Below are positions 32,219 to 40,934 of a DNA stretch of 55,863 nt, in pieces. A program made the translations under genes and the position numbers. Source of the DNA: Thermodesulfobacteriota bacterium (lineage in GTDB: Bacteria; Desulfobacterota; UBA8473). The stretch lies in contig JBFLWQ010000023.1 in NCBI GenBank assembly GCA_040757775.1, forward strand, positions 1 to 55,863, in the 5' to 3' direction. A model generated the notes under the pieces. The model was given only the letters and a program-made list of their open reading frames with translations, did no database searches and was not told the origin of the DNA. Each line of letters starts with the position of its first letter. The stretch's first letter is position 1.

Positions 32219-33119
32219 AAGGCAAATAGAGGAGCTAAGGAAGATAGTAAGGGGAGACCTACTTACAAATCAGCCAATGAAGGAATACACATCCCTTAGA
32301 GTGGGTGGGCTGGCGGATCTGATTGTCTTTCCTGAGGACATAGAGGATCTAAGAGGTACGATTAAATACTTAAGTAGAGAACACATACCGTGTTTTATCC
32401 TGGGCAATGGAACAAACCTCTTAGTTAGAGATGGAGGGATTGGGGGTGTAGTAATAGCTCTGCACCATGGCTTTAAAAGGGTTGAATTACTTGGAGAAGA
32501 CGGGATTTTTGCTGAAGCCGGCGTAACATTGGTGTCATTGATTAGATTTGCTACAAAACACAGCCTTTCTGGTCTTGAATTTGCAGCTGGAATACCTGGA
32601 ACAGTAGGCGGTGGCATTATTATGAATGCAGGGGGCAGTATGGGAGAGTTAAAGGACGTGACCGAATCGGTCACCATATTGAACCCCGGGGAAGAGATCA
32701 CTGCAAAAAAGCGGGAGGATTTGAGATTTTCGTACAGAAACTTACAACTTCCCAAGGATAGTGTCATACTGAGTGCGGTCTTCAGATTAAAGATCGATAA
32801 TCAGTCGCACATTAGAGAGAGGATACAGAAGATATTGCTTAAGAGAAAAGAGACACAGCCCCTGGATTTACCGAATGCTGGCTCGATATTCAAAAACCCT
32901 GAGGGTGCCTCAGCCGGCAAGCTGATTGATGAGTCTGGACTTAAGGGAATGCAAATAGGAAATGCCAGGGTTTCAGAACTCCATGCGAATTTCATTTTAA
33001 ACATTGGAAATGCTACCGCTCAGGATATACTGAGTTTAATGGAAAAAATCCAACAAGAGGTATATCAAAAAACAGGAGTTATGTTGGAGACGGAAATTAG
33101 AATTGTTGGTGAGAACTAG
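32190..33119 (+). CDS. murB: UDP-N-acetylenolpyruvoylglucosamine reductase MurB
   Basis: 309 residues, a flavoenzyme that reduces UDP-GlcNAc-enolpyruvate to UDP-MurNAc. FAD-binding segments YTSLRVGGLADLIVFP and CFILGNGTNLLVRDGGIGG, LEFAAGIPGTVGGGIIMNAGG, the catalytic serine region LPNAGSIFKNPEG and the C-terminal Glu in TGVMLETEIRIVG are present. The GTG at 32190 lies within a degenerate tandem-repeat tract, so the first dozen residues (NGKRSTVNGR) are repeat-encoded. No better start exists before the conserved core. AAGG five bases before is the only ribosome-binding hint. Confidence 0.92.
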   Translation: MNGKRSTVNGRQIEELRKIVRGDLLTNQPMKEYTSLRVGGLADLIVFPEDIEDLRGTIKYLSREHIPCFILGNGTNLLVRDGGIGGVVIALHHGFKRVELLGEDGIFAEAGVTLVSLIRFATKHSLSGLEFAAGIPGTVGGGIIMNAGGSMGELKDVTESVTILNPGEEITAKKREDLRFSYRNLQLPKDSVILSAVFRLKIDNQSHIRERIQKILLKRKETQPLDLPNAGSIFKNPEGASAGKLIDESGLKGMQIGNARVSELHANFILNIGNATAQDILSLMEKIQQEVYQKTGVMLETEIRIVGEN

Positions 33120-33122
33120 TCT

Positions 33123-34067
33123 ATGAGGAATGAAAAAAAGATCGGTGTCTTGATGGGTGGATTATCAGCAGAACGAGAGATCTCTCTTTTGAGTGGTAAT
33201 GCTATACTTTCTGCCTTAAGGGAGAAAGGGCATAATGCGTGTTCTATATATGTGGACAGGGATGTTCCTCAAAGAATAATTGAAGAAGGGATTGATGTAA
33301 CATTTATTGCACTCCATGGTCGATGGGGAGAGGATGGAACTATCCAGGGAATGCTGGAGATTATGGGAATCCCTTACACTGGTTCTCCTGTACTGGCAAG
33401 TGCCTTGGCTATGAATAAACCTATGACCAAAAAGGTTTTAAATTTCCATAAACTGCCGACTCCCAACTTTCAGGTTTTAAATAAAGCGGAGATAGCAAAA
33501 GGCAAACTGAAGAAAAGAATAGAGTTAAAATTCTCATTGGTGGTTAAACCTGTATCAGAAGGTTCTAGTGTTGGGGTTAGTATTGTTGAAAGTGAAGAAG
33601 GATTGGCAAATGCTGTCGGGAAAGCAAGCAAATATACGGACCAGATAATGATCGAAGAGTTTATCCATGGTTCAGAGATTACAGTAGGGATTTTAAATGG
33701 GTGCCCCCTCCCAGTTATTGAGATTGTTCCCAAAGGTGGATTATATGATTACAAATCAAAGTACACCAAAGGGATGACGGACTATATCTTACCTGCCAGG
33801 TTGAGCGGAGAGCAGCTATTTAAAGTGCAGGGTATTGCATTGAAGGCTTATCAGGCTATAGGCTGTCATGGAGTTGCCAGGGTAGATATGGTGCTGGATT
33901 TAAAGGGCAATCCCTACATTCTTGAAATTAATACCATCCCTGGCATGACCCATACCAGCCTGATACCAAAGGCTGCTGATTATGCCGGGTTGAGTTTTAA
34001 TACTCTGGTAGAAGAGATACTAAAGAGCGCCAGGCTGCATTCAGGAATCATAAATCGTGAGTCGTAA
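33123..34067 (+). CDS. ddl: D-alanine--D-alanine ligase
   Basis: 314 residues, ATP-grasp fold. LMGGLSAEREISLLSG, ALHGRWGEDGTIQGMLE, the ATP-binding VVKPVSEGSSVGVSIVE and the C-terminal YILEINTIPGMTHTSLIPKAA are diagnostic. It makes the D-Ala-D-Ala dipeptide used by MurF. It starts three bases after the murB stop. Its 3' end runs into degenerate repeats and then a MITE-like element that separates it from ftsQ. Confidence 0.94.
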   Translation: MRNEKKIGVLMGGLSAEREISLLSGNAILSALREKGHNACSIYVDRDVPQRIIEEGIDVTFIALHGRWGEDGTIQGMLEIMGIPYTGSPVLASALAMNKPMTKKVLNFHKLPTPNFQVLNKAEIAKGKLKKRIELKFSLVVKPVSEGSSVGVSIVESEEGLANAVGKASKYTDQIMIEEFIHGSEITVGILNGCPLPVIEIVPKGGLYDYKSKYTKGMTDYILPARLSGEQLFKVQGIALKAYQAIGCHGVARVDMVLDLKGNPYILEINTIPGMTHTSLIPKAADYAGLSFNTLVEEILKSARLHSGIINRES

Positions 34068-34117
34068 ATTGTAAGTTGTGAATCGTAAATCGCAAACCAT
34101 TCACGATTCACGACGGT

Positions 34118-34262
34118 CTTGTAAAAAGTTCCAAAAGCCGTCACTCCGGCGAAAGCCGGAGTCTAGAAGTGCTTGAAATTACTGGATTCCAGTGCTTGCC
34201 CCGTACTTGATACGGGGTCCGCCGGAATGACAAGAAAGAGGATTTCCTGACTTTTTACGAAT
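34118..34262. repeat. MITE-like composite inverted repeat in the ddl-ftsQ spacer (type B, copy 2)
   Basis: Outer arms GTAAAAAGT (34121-34129) and ACTTTTTAC (about 34250-34258) enclose an inner element bounded by GTCACTCCGGC and GCCGGAATGAC, with TCTAGAAG and CTGGATTCC inside. It shares ends and modules with the element at 18213-18298. Flanking it are copies of GATTCACGA. The remaining spacer (34068-34299) contains no gene. Confidence 0.6.
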
Positions 34263-34299
34263 TCATCAATCATGATTCACGAAAAAAGGGGAGGATAGG

Positions 34300-35169
34300 A
34301 TGAAAGATTTAAAGACCGGAAAGCTCAAAAATGGCAGACGGATATCCCGACAAAAAAGGAAGATTAAGCTTAATTACACCAGGATACTTTTAAAGTTGTG
34401 TAAAGGGGGCAGTTTTCTGCTGTCGGTTGGTATATTAGGGATATTAGTGTATATCTTTTTTGGGTATCTCTATACATCCCCTTATTTTCGGGTTGAACGA
34501 ATCGTCGTAAGTGGTGAGAACAGACTTTCTGAAATAGAGGTTTTAAATCTGGCAAGAATCGACAAGGGGAGTAATATACTTGGGATAGACCTTAGAAGAG
34601 TAAGCGATAGGATAGAACGACACCCCTGGGTACAAAAGGCTTTTGTAAAACGGGAATTGCCTCAAAGGATAATAATTAATGTCACTGAAAGGGTCCCTGT
34701 TGCCATGATTAACCTGGACAGATTATACCTGGTGGATAAAAAGGGTATTATCTTTAAGGAAGTAGGTCCTGAAGATACTTTCGATGTTCCTGTTTTAACA
34801 GGATTAGAATCGGAAGATTTGGCAACCAATGAGCGTATTTCAAGGAGCCTCATAGAGAAGGCACTGACTATTATAGATGAGGTGAACAAAAGAGGGACTT
34901 TGGGTGTAGATCAAATATCAGAGATCAATATGGACCCATATGCCGGGTTAACCATATTCACATTGGAAGATGGGACTCAGGTAAAATTAGGGTTTGATGA
35001 TTATGAACAGAAGCTGGATCATCTTAAGAAGGTTATAGCTGATTTGCAGGAAAGAGGTGAAAAGGCAGAATACATTAACTTAAACTATGGTGAAAAGGTT
35101 TATGTAAAGCTGGATAAAACAGATTTGCCAAAAACCTTAATGGCTTCACATGAGACAGAAAGGAGGTGA
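34300..35169 (+). CDS. ftsQ: Cell division protein FtsQ
   Basis: 289 residues. A basic cytoplasmic N-terminus, a membrane helix (about 40-62, GGSFLLSVGILGILVYIFFGYL) and then the POTRA domain (YFRVERIVVSGENRLSEIEVLNLA...IERHPWVQKAFVKRELPQRIIINVTERVPVA), followed by the beta domain with VDKKGIIFKE. It scaffolds FtsB/FtsL in the divisome. A good GGGGAGG ribosome-binding site lies upstream. The stop overlaps the region of the ftsA ribosome-binding site. Confidence 0.93.
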   Translation: MKDLKTGKLKNGRRISRQKRKIKLNYTRILLKLCKGGSFLLSVGILGILVYIFFGYLYTSPYFRVERIVVSGENRLSEIEVLNLARIDKGSNILGIDLRRVSDRIERHPWVQKAFVKRELPQRIIINVTERVPVAMINLDRLYLVDKKGIIFKEVGPEDTFDVPVLTGLESEDLATNERISRSLIEKALTIIDEVNKRGTLGVDQISEINMDPYAGLTIFTLEDGTQVKLGFDDYEQKLDHLKKVIADLQERGEKAEYINLNYGEKVYVKLDKTDLPKTLMASHETERR

Positions 35170-35174
35170 AAAAT

Positions 35175-36404
35175 GTGGGTAAGAAACATAATAACATAAT
35201 AGTTGGTTTGGATATAGGTACTACAAAGATTTGTGCCATAGTAGGAGAAGTGAACAACGGAAGCGTTGATATTGTTGGATTTGGTTCTTGCCCTTCAGAA
35301 GGGCTTCGAAAAGGGGTGGTTGTAAACATTGAAAGTACGGTGAACTCCTTAAAGAAGGCAATTGAAGAAGCAGAGTTAATGGCAGGTTTTGAGATCAGTT
35401 CTGTCTATTCAGGGATTTCAGGTGCTCACGTAAAAGGATTTAACAGCCAGGGAATCATCCCTATTAAAGATAGAGAGGTTAGCGAAGGCGATGTAAAGAA
35501 GGTTATAGATGCAGCTAAAGCTGTAGCTATTCCTTTAGACAGAGAAGTCATTCATGTTTTACCCCAGGAGTTTATTGTCGATGATCAGGATGGGATTCAG
35601 GAACCTATTGGTATGATTGGTGTAAGGTTGGAAACCAAGGTTCATATTGTAAGCGTGGCTGCAACTTATGCTCAGAATATTATAAAATGTGCCAACAGGA
35701 CAGGGTTAAGTGTTTCTAATATCATCCTGGAGCAATTGGCATCAAGCGAGGCGCTCTTAAGTCCTGACGAAAAAGAGCTGGGTGTTTTATTAATGGATAT
35801 TGGTGGAGGTACTACGAATATTGCGATTTTCTCCAAAGGCAGCATTAAGCATACATCAGTGTTACCCTTGGGGGGGAACCATATTACCGGCGATATAGCA
35901 GTGGGGTTAAGGACTCCTGTAGTAGAGGCAGAAAAGATAAAAAAGAGATATGGATGTGCGTTCCCCTCAATAGTTGATCGGAGTGAGACTATTGAAGTTC
36001 CCAGTGTGGGGGGGAGGGAAGCGAGAGTTATTCCACGGAGACAGTTATGTGAGATTATTGAACCCCGGGCAGAAGAGATTTTATCATTGGTTAGAAGAGA
36101 GTTGGTTAAATCTAATTGTGAGGAATTAGTAGCTTCAGGTATAGTTATTACTGGCGGTACCGCGCTGCTGGAAGGCCTGCCAGAGCTTGGAGAAAAAGTG
36201 TTTAACCTTCCAGCCAGGGTAGGTTACCCAACGGGGATAGGTGGGTTAAGCGATGTGGTCAATAACCCAATGTACAGTACTGGAGTCGGGTTGGTTCTAT
36301 ATGGCAGCAAAAACCATTACAGAGGAGAATCTCAGGATAAAAATGGAAGTATATTCGGAAGACTAACCAACCGGATGAAAAGATGGTTTGAAGAAGCATT
36401 TTAG
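35175..36404 (+). CDS. ftsA: Cell division protein FtsA
   Basis: 409 residues, actin-like ATPase that tethers FtsZ to the membrane. Motifs: GLDIGTTKICAIVGE, EHE-like segment HVLPQEFIVDDQDGI, LLMDIGGGTTNIAIF, GGTALLEGLPELGEKVF, and a C-terminal amphipathic helix (FGRLTNRMKRWFEEAF). The GTG at 35175 is preferred, eight bases after AGGAGG (35161-35166). The GTG at 35166 overlaps the ribosome-binding site itself. Confidence 0.94.
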   Translation: MGKKHNNIIVGLDIGTTKICAIVGEVNNGSVDIVGFGSCPSEGLRKGVVVNIESTVNSLKKAIEEAELMAGFEISSVYSGISGAHVKGFNSQGIIPIKDREVSEGDVKKVIDAAKAVAIPLDREVIHVLPQEFIVDDQDGIQEPIGMIGVRLETKVHIVSVAATYAQNIIKCANRTGLSVSNIILEQLASSEALLSPDEKELGVLLMDIGGGTTNIAIFSKGSIKHTSVLPLGGNHITGDIAVGLRTPVVEAEKIKKRYGCAFPSIVDRSETIEVPSVGGREARVIPRRQLCEIIEPRAEEILSLVRRELVKSNCEELVASGIVITGGTALLEGLPELGEKVFNLPARVGYPTGIGGLSDVVNNPMYSTGVGLVLYGSKNHYRGESQDKNGSIFGRLTNRMKRWFEEAF

Positions 36405-36429
36405 ATATTTGTGTATCTGTTTACAGTTT

Positions 36430-36462
36430 ACGGTTTGCAGTTAACAGTAGAATACAAACCGT
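36430..36462. repeat. Inverted repeat in the ftsA-ftsZ spacer
   Basis: ACGGTTTG (36430-36437) and CAAACCGT (36455-36462) are perfect complements with a 17-base loop, inside a tract of GTTTACGG-like repeats. They precede the ftsZ ribosome-binding site (AAGGAGG, 36479-36485) and could influence ftsZ translation. Confidence 0.5.
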
Positions 36463-36492
36463 TAACGCTTACTAGATAAGGAGGTATTAACC

Positions 36493-37644
36493 ATGGTGTT
36501 TGAAATTAGTGAAAATAGTAAACAGCCGGCTAATATTAAAGTTTTTGGGATTGGCGGCGGCGGATGTAATGCCGTAAACACTATGATCCATTCAGAACTG
36601 GATGGAGTAGATTTTATTAGTGCCAATACGGATGCCCAGGCTCTAAGGGTTTCCAAAGCCCCATTGAAATTACAATTGGGGCAGAAGTTAACCAAAGGTC
36701 TGGGGGCTGGAGCAGACCCCGGGATTGGTAAGAATGCGGCTGAGGAAGATAGAAATCGGATAAGGGATGTACTGACAAACTCGGATATGGTCTTTATTAC
36801 TGCCGGTATGGGAGGTGGTACTGGAACCGGTGGAGCCCCTGTGGTGGCTGAAATTTCCAAAGAATTGGGAGCACTCACAGTGGCTATAGTCACCAAGCCC
36901 TTTCTTTTTGAAGGTAGAAAGAGACAGAAGGCAGCGGAAGAAGGGATAATGGAATTGAAAAAGGCAGTGGATACCTTAATAATTATCCCTAACCAAAGAC
37001 TCCTGTCGATTACCGGTAAAAACACCCCTCTCCTTGAGACATTCAAGATGGCTGACGAGGTTTTGCTCCACGCCGTCAGAGGGATATCTGATTTAATTAT
37101 GGTCAATGGTTTAATCAATCTGGACTTTGCTGATGTAAGAACAATAATGTCTGAAAAGGGTATGGCACTTATGGGAACAGGAACCTCTAATAGTGAAAAT
37201 AGAGCTGTGGAGGCTGCACAGTATGCCATATCCAGTCCGCTTTTGCAGGATATAAGTATAAAAGGGGCCAAGGGTCTATTGATTAATATCACTGGAGGAC
37301 CTGATCTGACTCTGTACGAGGTCAATGAAGCAGCCACATTAATCCAGGAACAGTCCCATGAAGATGCGGATATAATCTTCGGAGCAGTAATAAATGATGC
37401 TATGAATGATGAAATTCGTGTTACTGTTATTGCCGCTGGATTCAACAATGGTGCAGAAGAGGTTAAATATGGGACAACGGATGTTTCATCTCTGGCAACA
37501 CCTTTCAAAAAGATAAGAAAGGAAGATTATGATATTCCTGCCTACATAAGAAGAGATTATACAGATGGGGGAGTGATACGGTTGGATAAAATACTTCCAG
37601 AAGATGACGATGAATATGATATTCCAGCCTTCGTGAGAAGATAG
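36493..37644 (+). CDS. ftsZ: Cell division GTPase FtsZ with duplicated C-terminal peptide
   Basis: 383 residues. Tubulin-like GTPase: [14 protein letters not shown], the nucleotide loop [15 protein letters not shown], the T7-type [15 protein letters not shown] and core end VTVIAAGF. The core ends near residue 319. The tail carries two copies of the conserved FtsA/ZipA-binding peptide: YDIPAYIRR (346-354) and YDIPAFVRR (375-383, the extreme C-terminus), separated by a 20-residue acidic linker. One copy is the rule in the family. Strong ribosome-binding site. Confidence 0.96.
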   Translation: MVFEISENSKQPANIKVFGIGGGGCNAVNTMIHSELDGVDFISANTDAQALRVSKAPLKLQLGQKLTKGLGAGADPGIGKNAAEEDRNRIRDVLTNSDMVFITAGMGGGTGTGGAPVVAEISKELGALTVAIVTKPFLFEGRKRQKAAEEGIMELKKAVDTLIIIPNQRLLSITGKNTPLLETFKMADEVLLHAVRGISDLIMVNGLINLDFADVRTIMSEKGMALMGTGTSNSENRAVEAAQYAISSPLLQDISIKGAKGLLINITGGPDLTLYEVNEAATLIQEQSHEDADIIFGAVINDAMNDEIRVTVIAAGFNNGAEEVKYGTTDVSSLATPFKKIRKEDYDIPAYIRRDYTDGGVIRLDKILPEDDDEYDIPAFVRR

Positions 37645-37664
37645 GTCAGGGAACAGGTATAGGT

Positions 37665-39347
37665 ATGTCGTGGAGCTTGATTAATAATGCCAGAAAGGTT
37701 CTTATTCAAGAAAGGGGGACTATTAAGAAAGCCCGTGGAGGGAAAATAACAGTTGCAATAGCCTATCCCAACCTCTACTATATAGGGATGTCAAATCTTG
37801 GGTTTCATACCATCTATTATCACCTGAACAGTTTACCAGACGTACTCTGTGAAAGGGTATTCCTTCCTGACAAAGATGAATGTCTGATATATAGCAGTAC
37901 GAATACCGCCCTCTTTACACTGGAATCACAAAAGCCTCTCTACCAGTTTGACATCATTGCCTTTTCCATTTCCTTTGAGAACGATTATATAAATATCTTA
38001 AAAATACTGGATCTGGCCAGGATACCTCTGGAAAGAAGAGAAAGGAACAATGGCTACCCATTAATTATTGCAGGTGGTGTTGCATCCAGCCTGAATCCAG
38101 AACCTGTTTCGGATTTTATAGATATATTTGTGATTGGCGAAGGTGAAGAGGTCGTTCCGGAACTCTTTGTATCATACAAAAAAGGGGTAGAGAACGGGTA
38201 TAAGAAGGATGAAATTTTAGAGGGTATGGCTGATATAGTGGGGGTTTATGTGCCTGGCTACTACACGGTGGATTACAAAACCGACGGCACGATCATGGAC
38301 TTTGAGCCAAAAGGCAGGTTTCCCAAAAAGATAAAGAAAAGATGGGTGAAAGGTATTGATAAATTTAAAACCCATTCTGTTATTCTGACCCCCAACACGG
38401 AATTTAGCAACATGTTTTTAATAGAGATAAGCCGTGGATGCAAGTGGAGCTGCCGGTTTTGCGCTGCCGGTTTCATATATCGTCCTTACAGGAAAAGGGG
38501 ACTGGGGAATCTTGGAGAGACAGCTATCAATGGGTTAAAGGATAAGGATAAAATTGGGCTTGTAGGAGCAGCCGTTTCAGATTATCATATGCTCCCTGAA
38601 CTGTGTGAGTTGATTCTAGCCAGGGGTGGAAAAGTCTCGCTGGCTTCCTTAAGAGCAGACTCCCTTGACGATAGAGTTGTGAGATGCCTGAAGGCGAGTG
38701 GTCATAAAACCATCTCCCTTGCCCCGGAAGTTGGTTCAGAAAGGTTACGTGAGGTTATAGGCAAGAAGATTACTGAAGAGGATGTCCTGAGGGCAGCTGA
38801 GACTATAATAAGAAGTGATATATTAAACCTTAAACTCTATTTCCTGATAGGATTGCCTGCAGAAACCCTCGAAGATATTGAAGAGATAATTCATCTCGTA
38901 AAGAAGATAAAGCATCGTATATTAGAGACAAGTAGGGGTAAAAAACGACTGGGGAGGGTTACACTCAGCATTAACTCTTTTATCCCAAAGCCGGCTACAC
39001 CCTTTCAGTGGCATCCTTTCGATGATATAAAATCCCTGAATAACAAGCTGAAGGTTATAAGAAACGCCTTAAAGAAAGAAGGTAATATTACTGTTATTTC
39101 TGACTTGCCAAAATGGGGTTATGTCCAGTCTTTGCTGAGCAGAGGAGACAGAAGGGTTGGCAGAATCATCCTGGCTGCTTATAAATTCGGCGGAGATTGG
39201 AAAAGGGCATTTCGAGAGACAGACATAAACCCGGACTTTTACGTTTATAGACAGAGATATTTTGAGGAAATCTTTCCATGGGATTTTATAGACCATGGAA
39301 TAAGGAAAGAACACCTCTTTGCAGAGTATCAAAAGGCGTTAAGGTAA
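37665..39347 (+). CDS. B12-binding-type radical SAM protein of unknown substrate
   Basis: 560 residues. The N-terminal part (about 1-230) resembles a degenerate cobalamin-binding domain (IAYPNLYYIGMSNLGFHTIYYHLN, IAGGVASSLNPEPVSDFIDIFVIGEGEE). The radical SAM core has the CxxxCxxC cluster motif in ISRGCKWSCRFCAAGF (about 260-275), followed by LAPEVGSERLREVIGKK. This arrangement belongs to the large B12-binding radical SAM group near the YgiQ/TIGR03960 families. The substrate is unknown. It follows ftsZ by 20 bases and is probably the last gene of the transcript, ending before the hairpin at 39462. Confidence 0.8.
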   Translation: MSWSLINNARKVLIQERGTIKKARGGKITVAIAYPNLYYIGMSNLGFHTIYYHLNSLPDVLCERVFLPDKDECLIYSSTNTALFTLESQKPLYQFDIIAFSISFENDYINILKILDLARIPLERRERNNGYPLIIAGGVASSLNPEPVSDFIDIFVIGEGEEVVPELFVSYKKGVENGYKKDEILEGMADIVGVYVPGYYTVDYKTDGTIMDFEPKGRFPKKIKKRWVKGIDKFKTHSVILTPNTEFSNMFLIEISRGCKWSCRFCAAGFIYRPYRKRGLGNLGETAINGLKDKDKIGLVGAAVSDYHMLPELCELILARGGKVSLASLRADSLDDRVVRCLKASGHKTISLAPEVGSERLREVIGKKITEEDVLRAAETIIRSDILNLKLYFLIGLPAETLEDIEEIIHLVKKIKHRILETSRGKKRLGRVTLSINSFIPKPATPFQWHPFDDIKSLNNKLKVIRNALKKEGNITVISDLPKWGYVQSLLSRGDRRVGRIILAAYKFGGDWKRAFRETDINPDFYVYRQRYFEEIFPWDFIDHGIRKEHLFAEYQKALR

Positions 39348-39417
39348 ACTTTTAGCCATCTTTAAACCCGTCTGATAAGGTAAACGTCTGGTTAACAGGC
39401 AAGTTTTAATATGTAAC

Positions 39418-39433
39418 CTCCTCAGCTGAGGAG
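39418..39433. promoter_or_regulatory. 16-base perfect palindrome upstream of the PAS-LuxR gene
   Basis: CTCCTCAGCTGAGGAG is fully self-complementary. It lies about 100 bases upstream of the regulator start and could be an operator; in RNA it would be a tight hairpin. Confidence 0.4.
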
Positions 39434-39461
39434 TAGGCATGGATTCAAGATTATAATTTAG

Positions 39462-39499
39462 CCCCTGCTAGAATAGATTTTCTCCTAGTGGGGTTTTTT
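39462..39499 (+). terminator. Rho-independent terminator after the dcw-radical SAM transcript
   Basis: CCCC (39462-39465) and CTAG (39468-39471) pair with CTAG (39485-39488) and GGGG (39490-39493), with a small internal mismatch, followed by six T (39494-39499). Located 115 bases after the radical SAM stop and 30 before the regulator start. Confidence 0.6.
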
Positions 39500-39513
39500 G
39501 TTCTTAAGAACAA
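39498..39513. promoter_or_regulatory. 16-base perfect palindrome adjoining the regulator ribosome-binding site
   Basis: TTGTTCTTAAGAACAA (39498-39513) is perfectly palindromic and touches the AGGAGG at 39515-39520. It may be an autoregulatory operator of the LuxR-type protein, or a hairpin limiting its translation. Confidence 0.4.
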
Positions 39514-39528
39514 AAGGAGGATTTTTTA

Positions 39529-40767
39529 ATGACCAGAAAACCAACATATAGAGAATTAGAAAACAAATTAGAGAGCATCGAGGCAGAAATAAGAAAACTA
39601 AGTTCTGCTGTTGAGCAATCTATAGATGGCATAGCCATAAGTGACTTAGAACTAAAACTGACATATGTGAACGATGCCTTTGCCAGAATGCATGGTTATT
39701 CTCCTGAACAGATTGTTGGAATGGACGCGTTGAGTCTGTTTGAAGATGGACAGGCAGATGGACATAAATTTGCTGTTGATCAAATAAAAACACATGGCTC
39801 GTGGAAGGGTGAGATAAAACATGTAAGAAAAGGTGGAGCCGCTTTTATCACACACATGTCTGTGATTTTATTGAAAGACGCTGCTGAAAAGCCTACAGGA
39901 GTTTTGTGGATCGCAAGGGACATTACCAAGCAAAAGCAGACAGAAGATGCAATGATGATAAGGGATAATGCTATAGCCTCGTCCATTAACGCGATCGTTT
40001 TATCTACCTTTGATGGATATATTATGTATGTAAATGATTCTTTTTTAAAAATGTGGGGATATGATGATGAAAAGGAGATTCTGGGAAGGCATAATGACGA
40101 ACTGTGGGCGATGGAAGAGGATACTGTGGAGACTGTAGAAGCTCTGATTTCTGAAGGGAGCTGGATAGGAGAACTAAAAGGGAAAAGGAGAGACGGTTCA
40201 CTGTTTGATGCCCAGGTTTCGTCAAGCTTTGTTAGGGACAAGGCAGGTAAGCGAATATGTTCGATGGGTTCATTTTTGGACGTTAGTGAAAAAAAAAGGG
40301 CAGAGCAGGCGCTAAGACAAAGAGAGGCAGATTTACAGATTAAGACTAAGAATCTTGAGGAGATGAATACTGCTTTAAAAGTCTTGCTGAGAAGGAGAGA
40401 GGAAGACAGAACGGAGATTGAAGAAAAGATATTGGTCAATGTGAAAGAGCTGGTATCCCCATTTTTAGAGAAGTTGAAGAGTACTAACTTGCATCCCAGG
40501 CAAATGGCATACATAGACATCCTTGAATCAAATCTTAAAGATATTGTTTCGCCATTTTCCCGCAAGTTGTCATCTGCATATTTAAGCCTTACCCCAGCAG
40601 AGATTCGGGTAGCTAATCTTGTGCAACAGGAAAAGACTGCAAAAGAAATAGCAAAATTGCTGAATGTGTCCACACGGACAATTGAGGCTCACAAAAAAAA
40701 TTTAAGGGTGAAGCTTGGAATAAAAAACAAAAAGGCAAACCTTAAGTCCTACCTCTTGTCTCTATAA
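39529..40767 (+). CDS. PAS-PAS-LuxR-type sensor/regulator
   Basis: 412 residues, soluble. PAS domain 1 (about 15-130: SIDGIAISDLELKLTYVNDAFARMHGY), PAS domain 2 (about 135-265: INAIVLSTFDGYIMYVNDSFLKMWGY), a coiled-coil/helical linker (about 266-345) and a C-terminal LuxR helix-turn-helix (LTPAEIRVANLVQQEKTAKEIAKLLNVSTRTIEAHKKNLRVKLG). No receiver or kinase domain, so it should sense a ligand or redox cue directly and bind DNA. Such regulators are frequent in Desulfobacterota beside catabolic operons. It is the obvious candidate controller of the dehydratase/mutase operon 150 bases downstream. Confidence 0.88.
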   Translation: MTRKPTYRELENKLESIEAEIRKLSSAVEQSIDGIAISDLELKLTYVNDAFARMHGYSPEQIVGMDALSLFEDGQADGHKFAVDQIKTHGSWKGEIKHVRKGGAAFITHMSVILLKDAAEKPTGVLWIARDITKQKQTEDAMMIRDNAIASSINAIVLSTFDGYIMYVNDSFLKMWGYDDEKEILGRHNDELWAMEEDTVETVEALISEGSWIGELKGKRRDGSLFDAQVSSSFVRDKAGKRICSMGSFLDVSEKKRAEQALRQREADLQIKTKNLEEMNTALKVLLRRREEDRTEIEEKILVNVKELVSPFLEKLKSTNLHPRQMAYIDILESNLKDIVSPFSRKLSSAYLSLTPAEIRVANLVQQEKTAKEIAKLLNVSTRTIEAHKKNLRVKLGIKNKKANLKSYLLSL

Positions 40768-40808
40768 TTCGTATTTTATATAAGTATTTTATACCCAATA
40801 ATTTAGTA

Positions 40809-40849
40809 TTGACTTTTGTTTCCAATGGGCTATTCTTGCTTAGGAAACA
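40809..40849 (+). promoter_or_regulatory. Promoter and dyad operator of the dehydratase/mutase operon
   Basis: TTGACT (40809-40814) and TATTCT (40831-40836) are 16 bases apart, predicting a start near 40843. The inverted pair TGTTTCC (40817-40823) and GGAAACA (40843-40849) flanks the -10 and start site, a plausible operator for the PAS-LuxR protein or another regulator. Confidence 0.5.
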
Positions 40850-40934
40850 GTTATTCAAGGATAGAGAAGGCCTGACCTAAGGAAAGGTTATTTAAGAGAA
40901 GAACCACAATAACTAAACAATGAAGGAGGGTAAC

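Noticed and set aside
16410-34262. CRISPR arrays among the many repeats
   Set aside because: The repeats are inverted, degenerate or dispersed; none shows regularly spaced identical direct repeats with unique spacers, and there are no cas genes.
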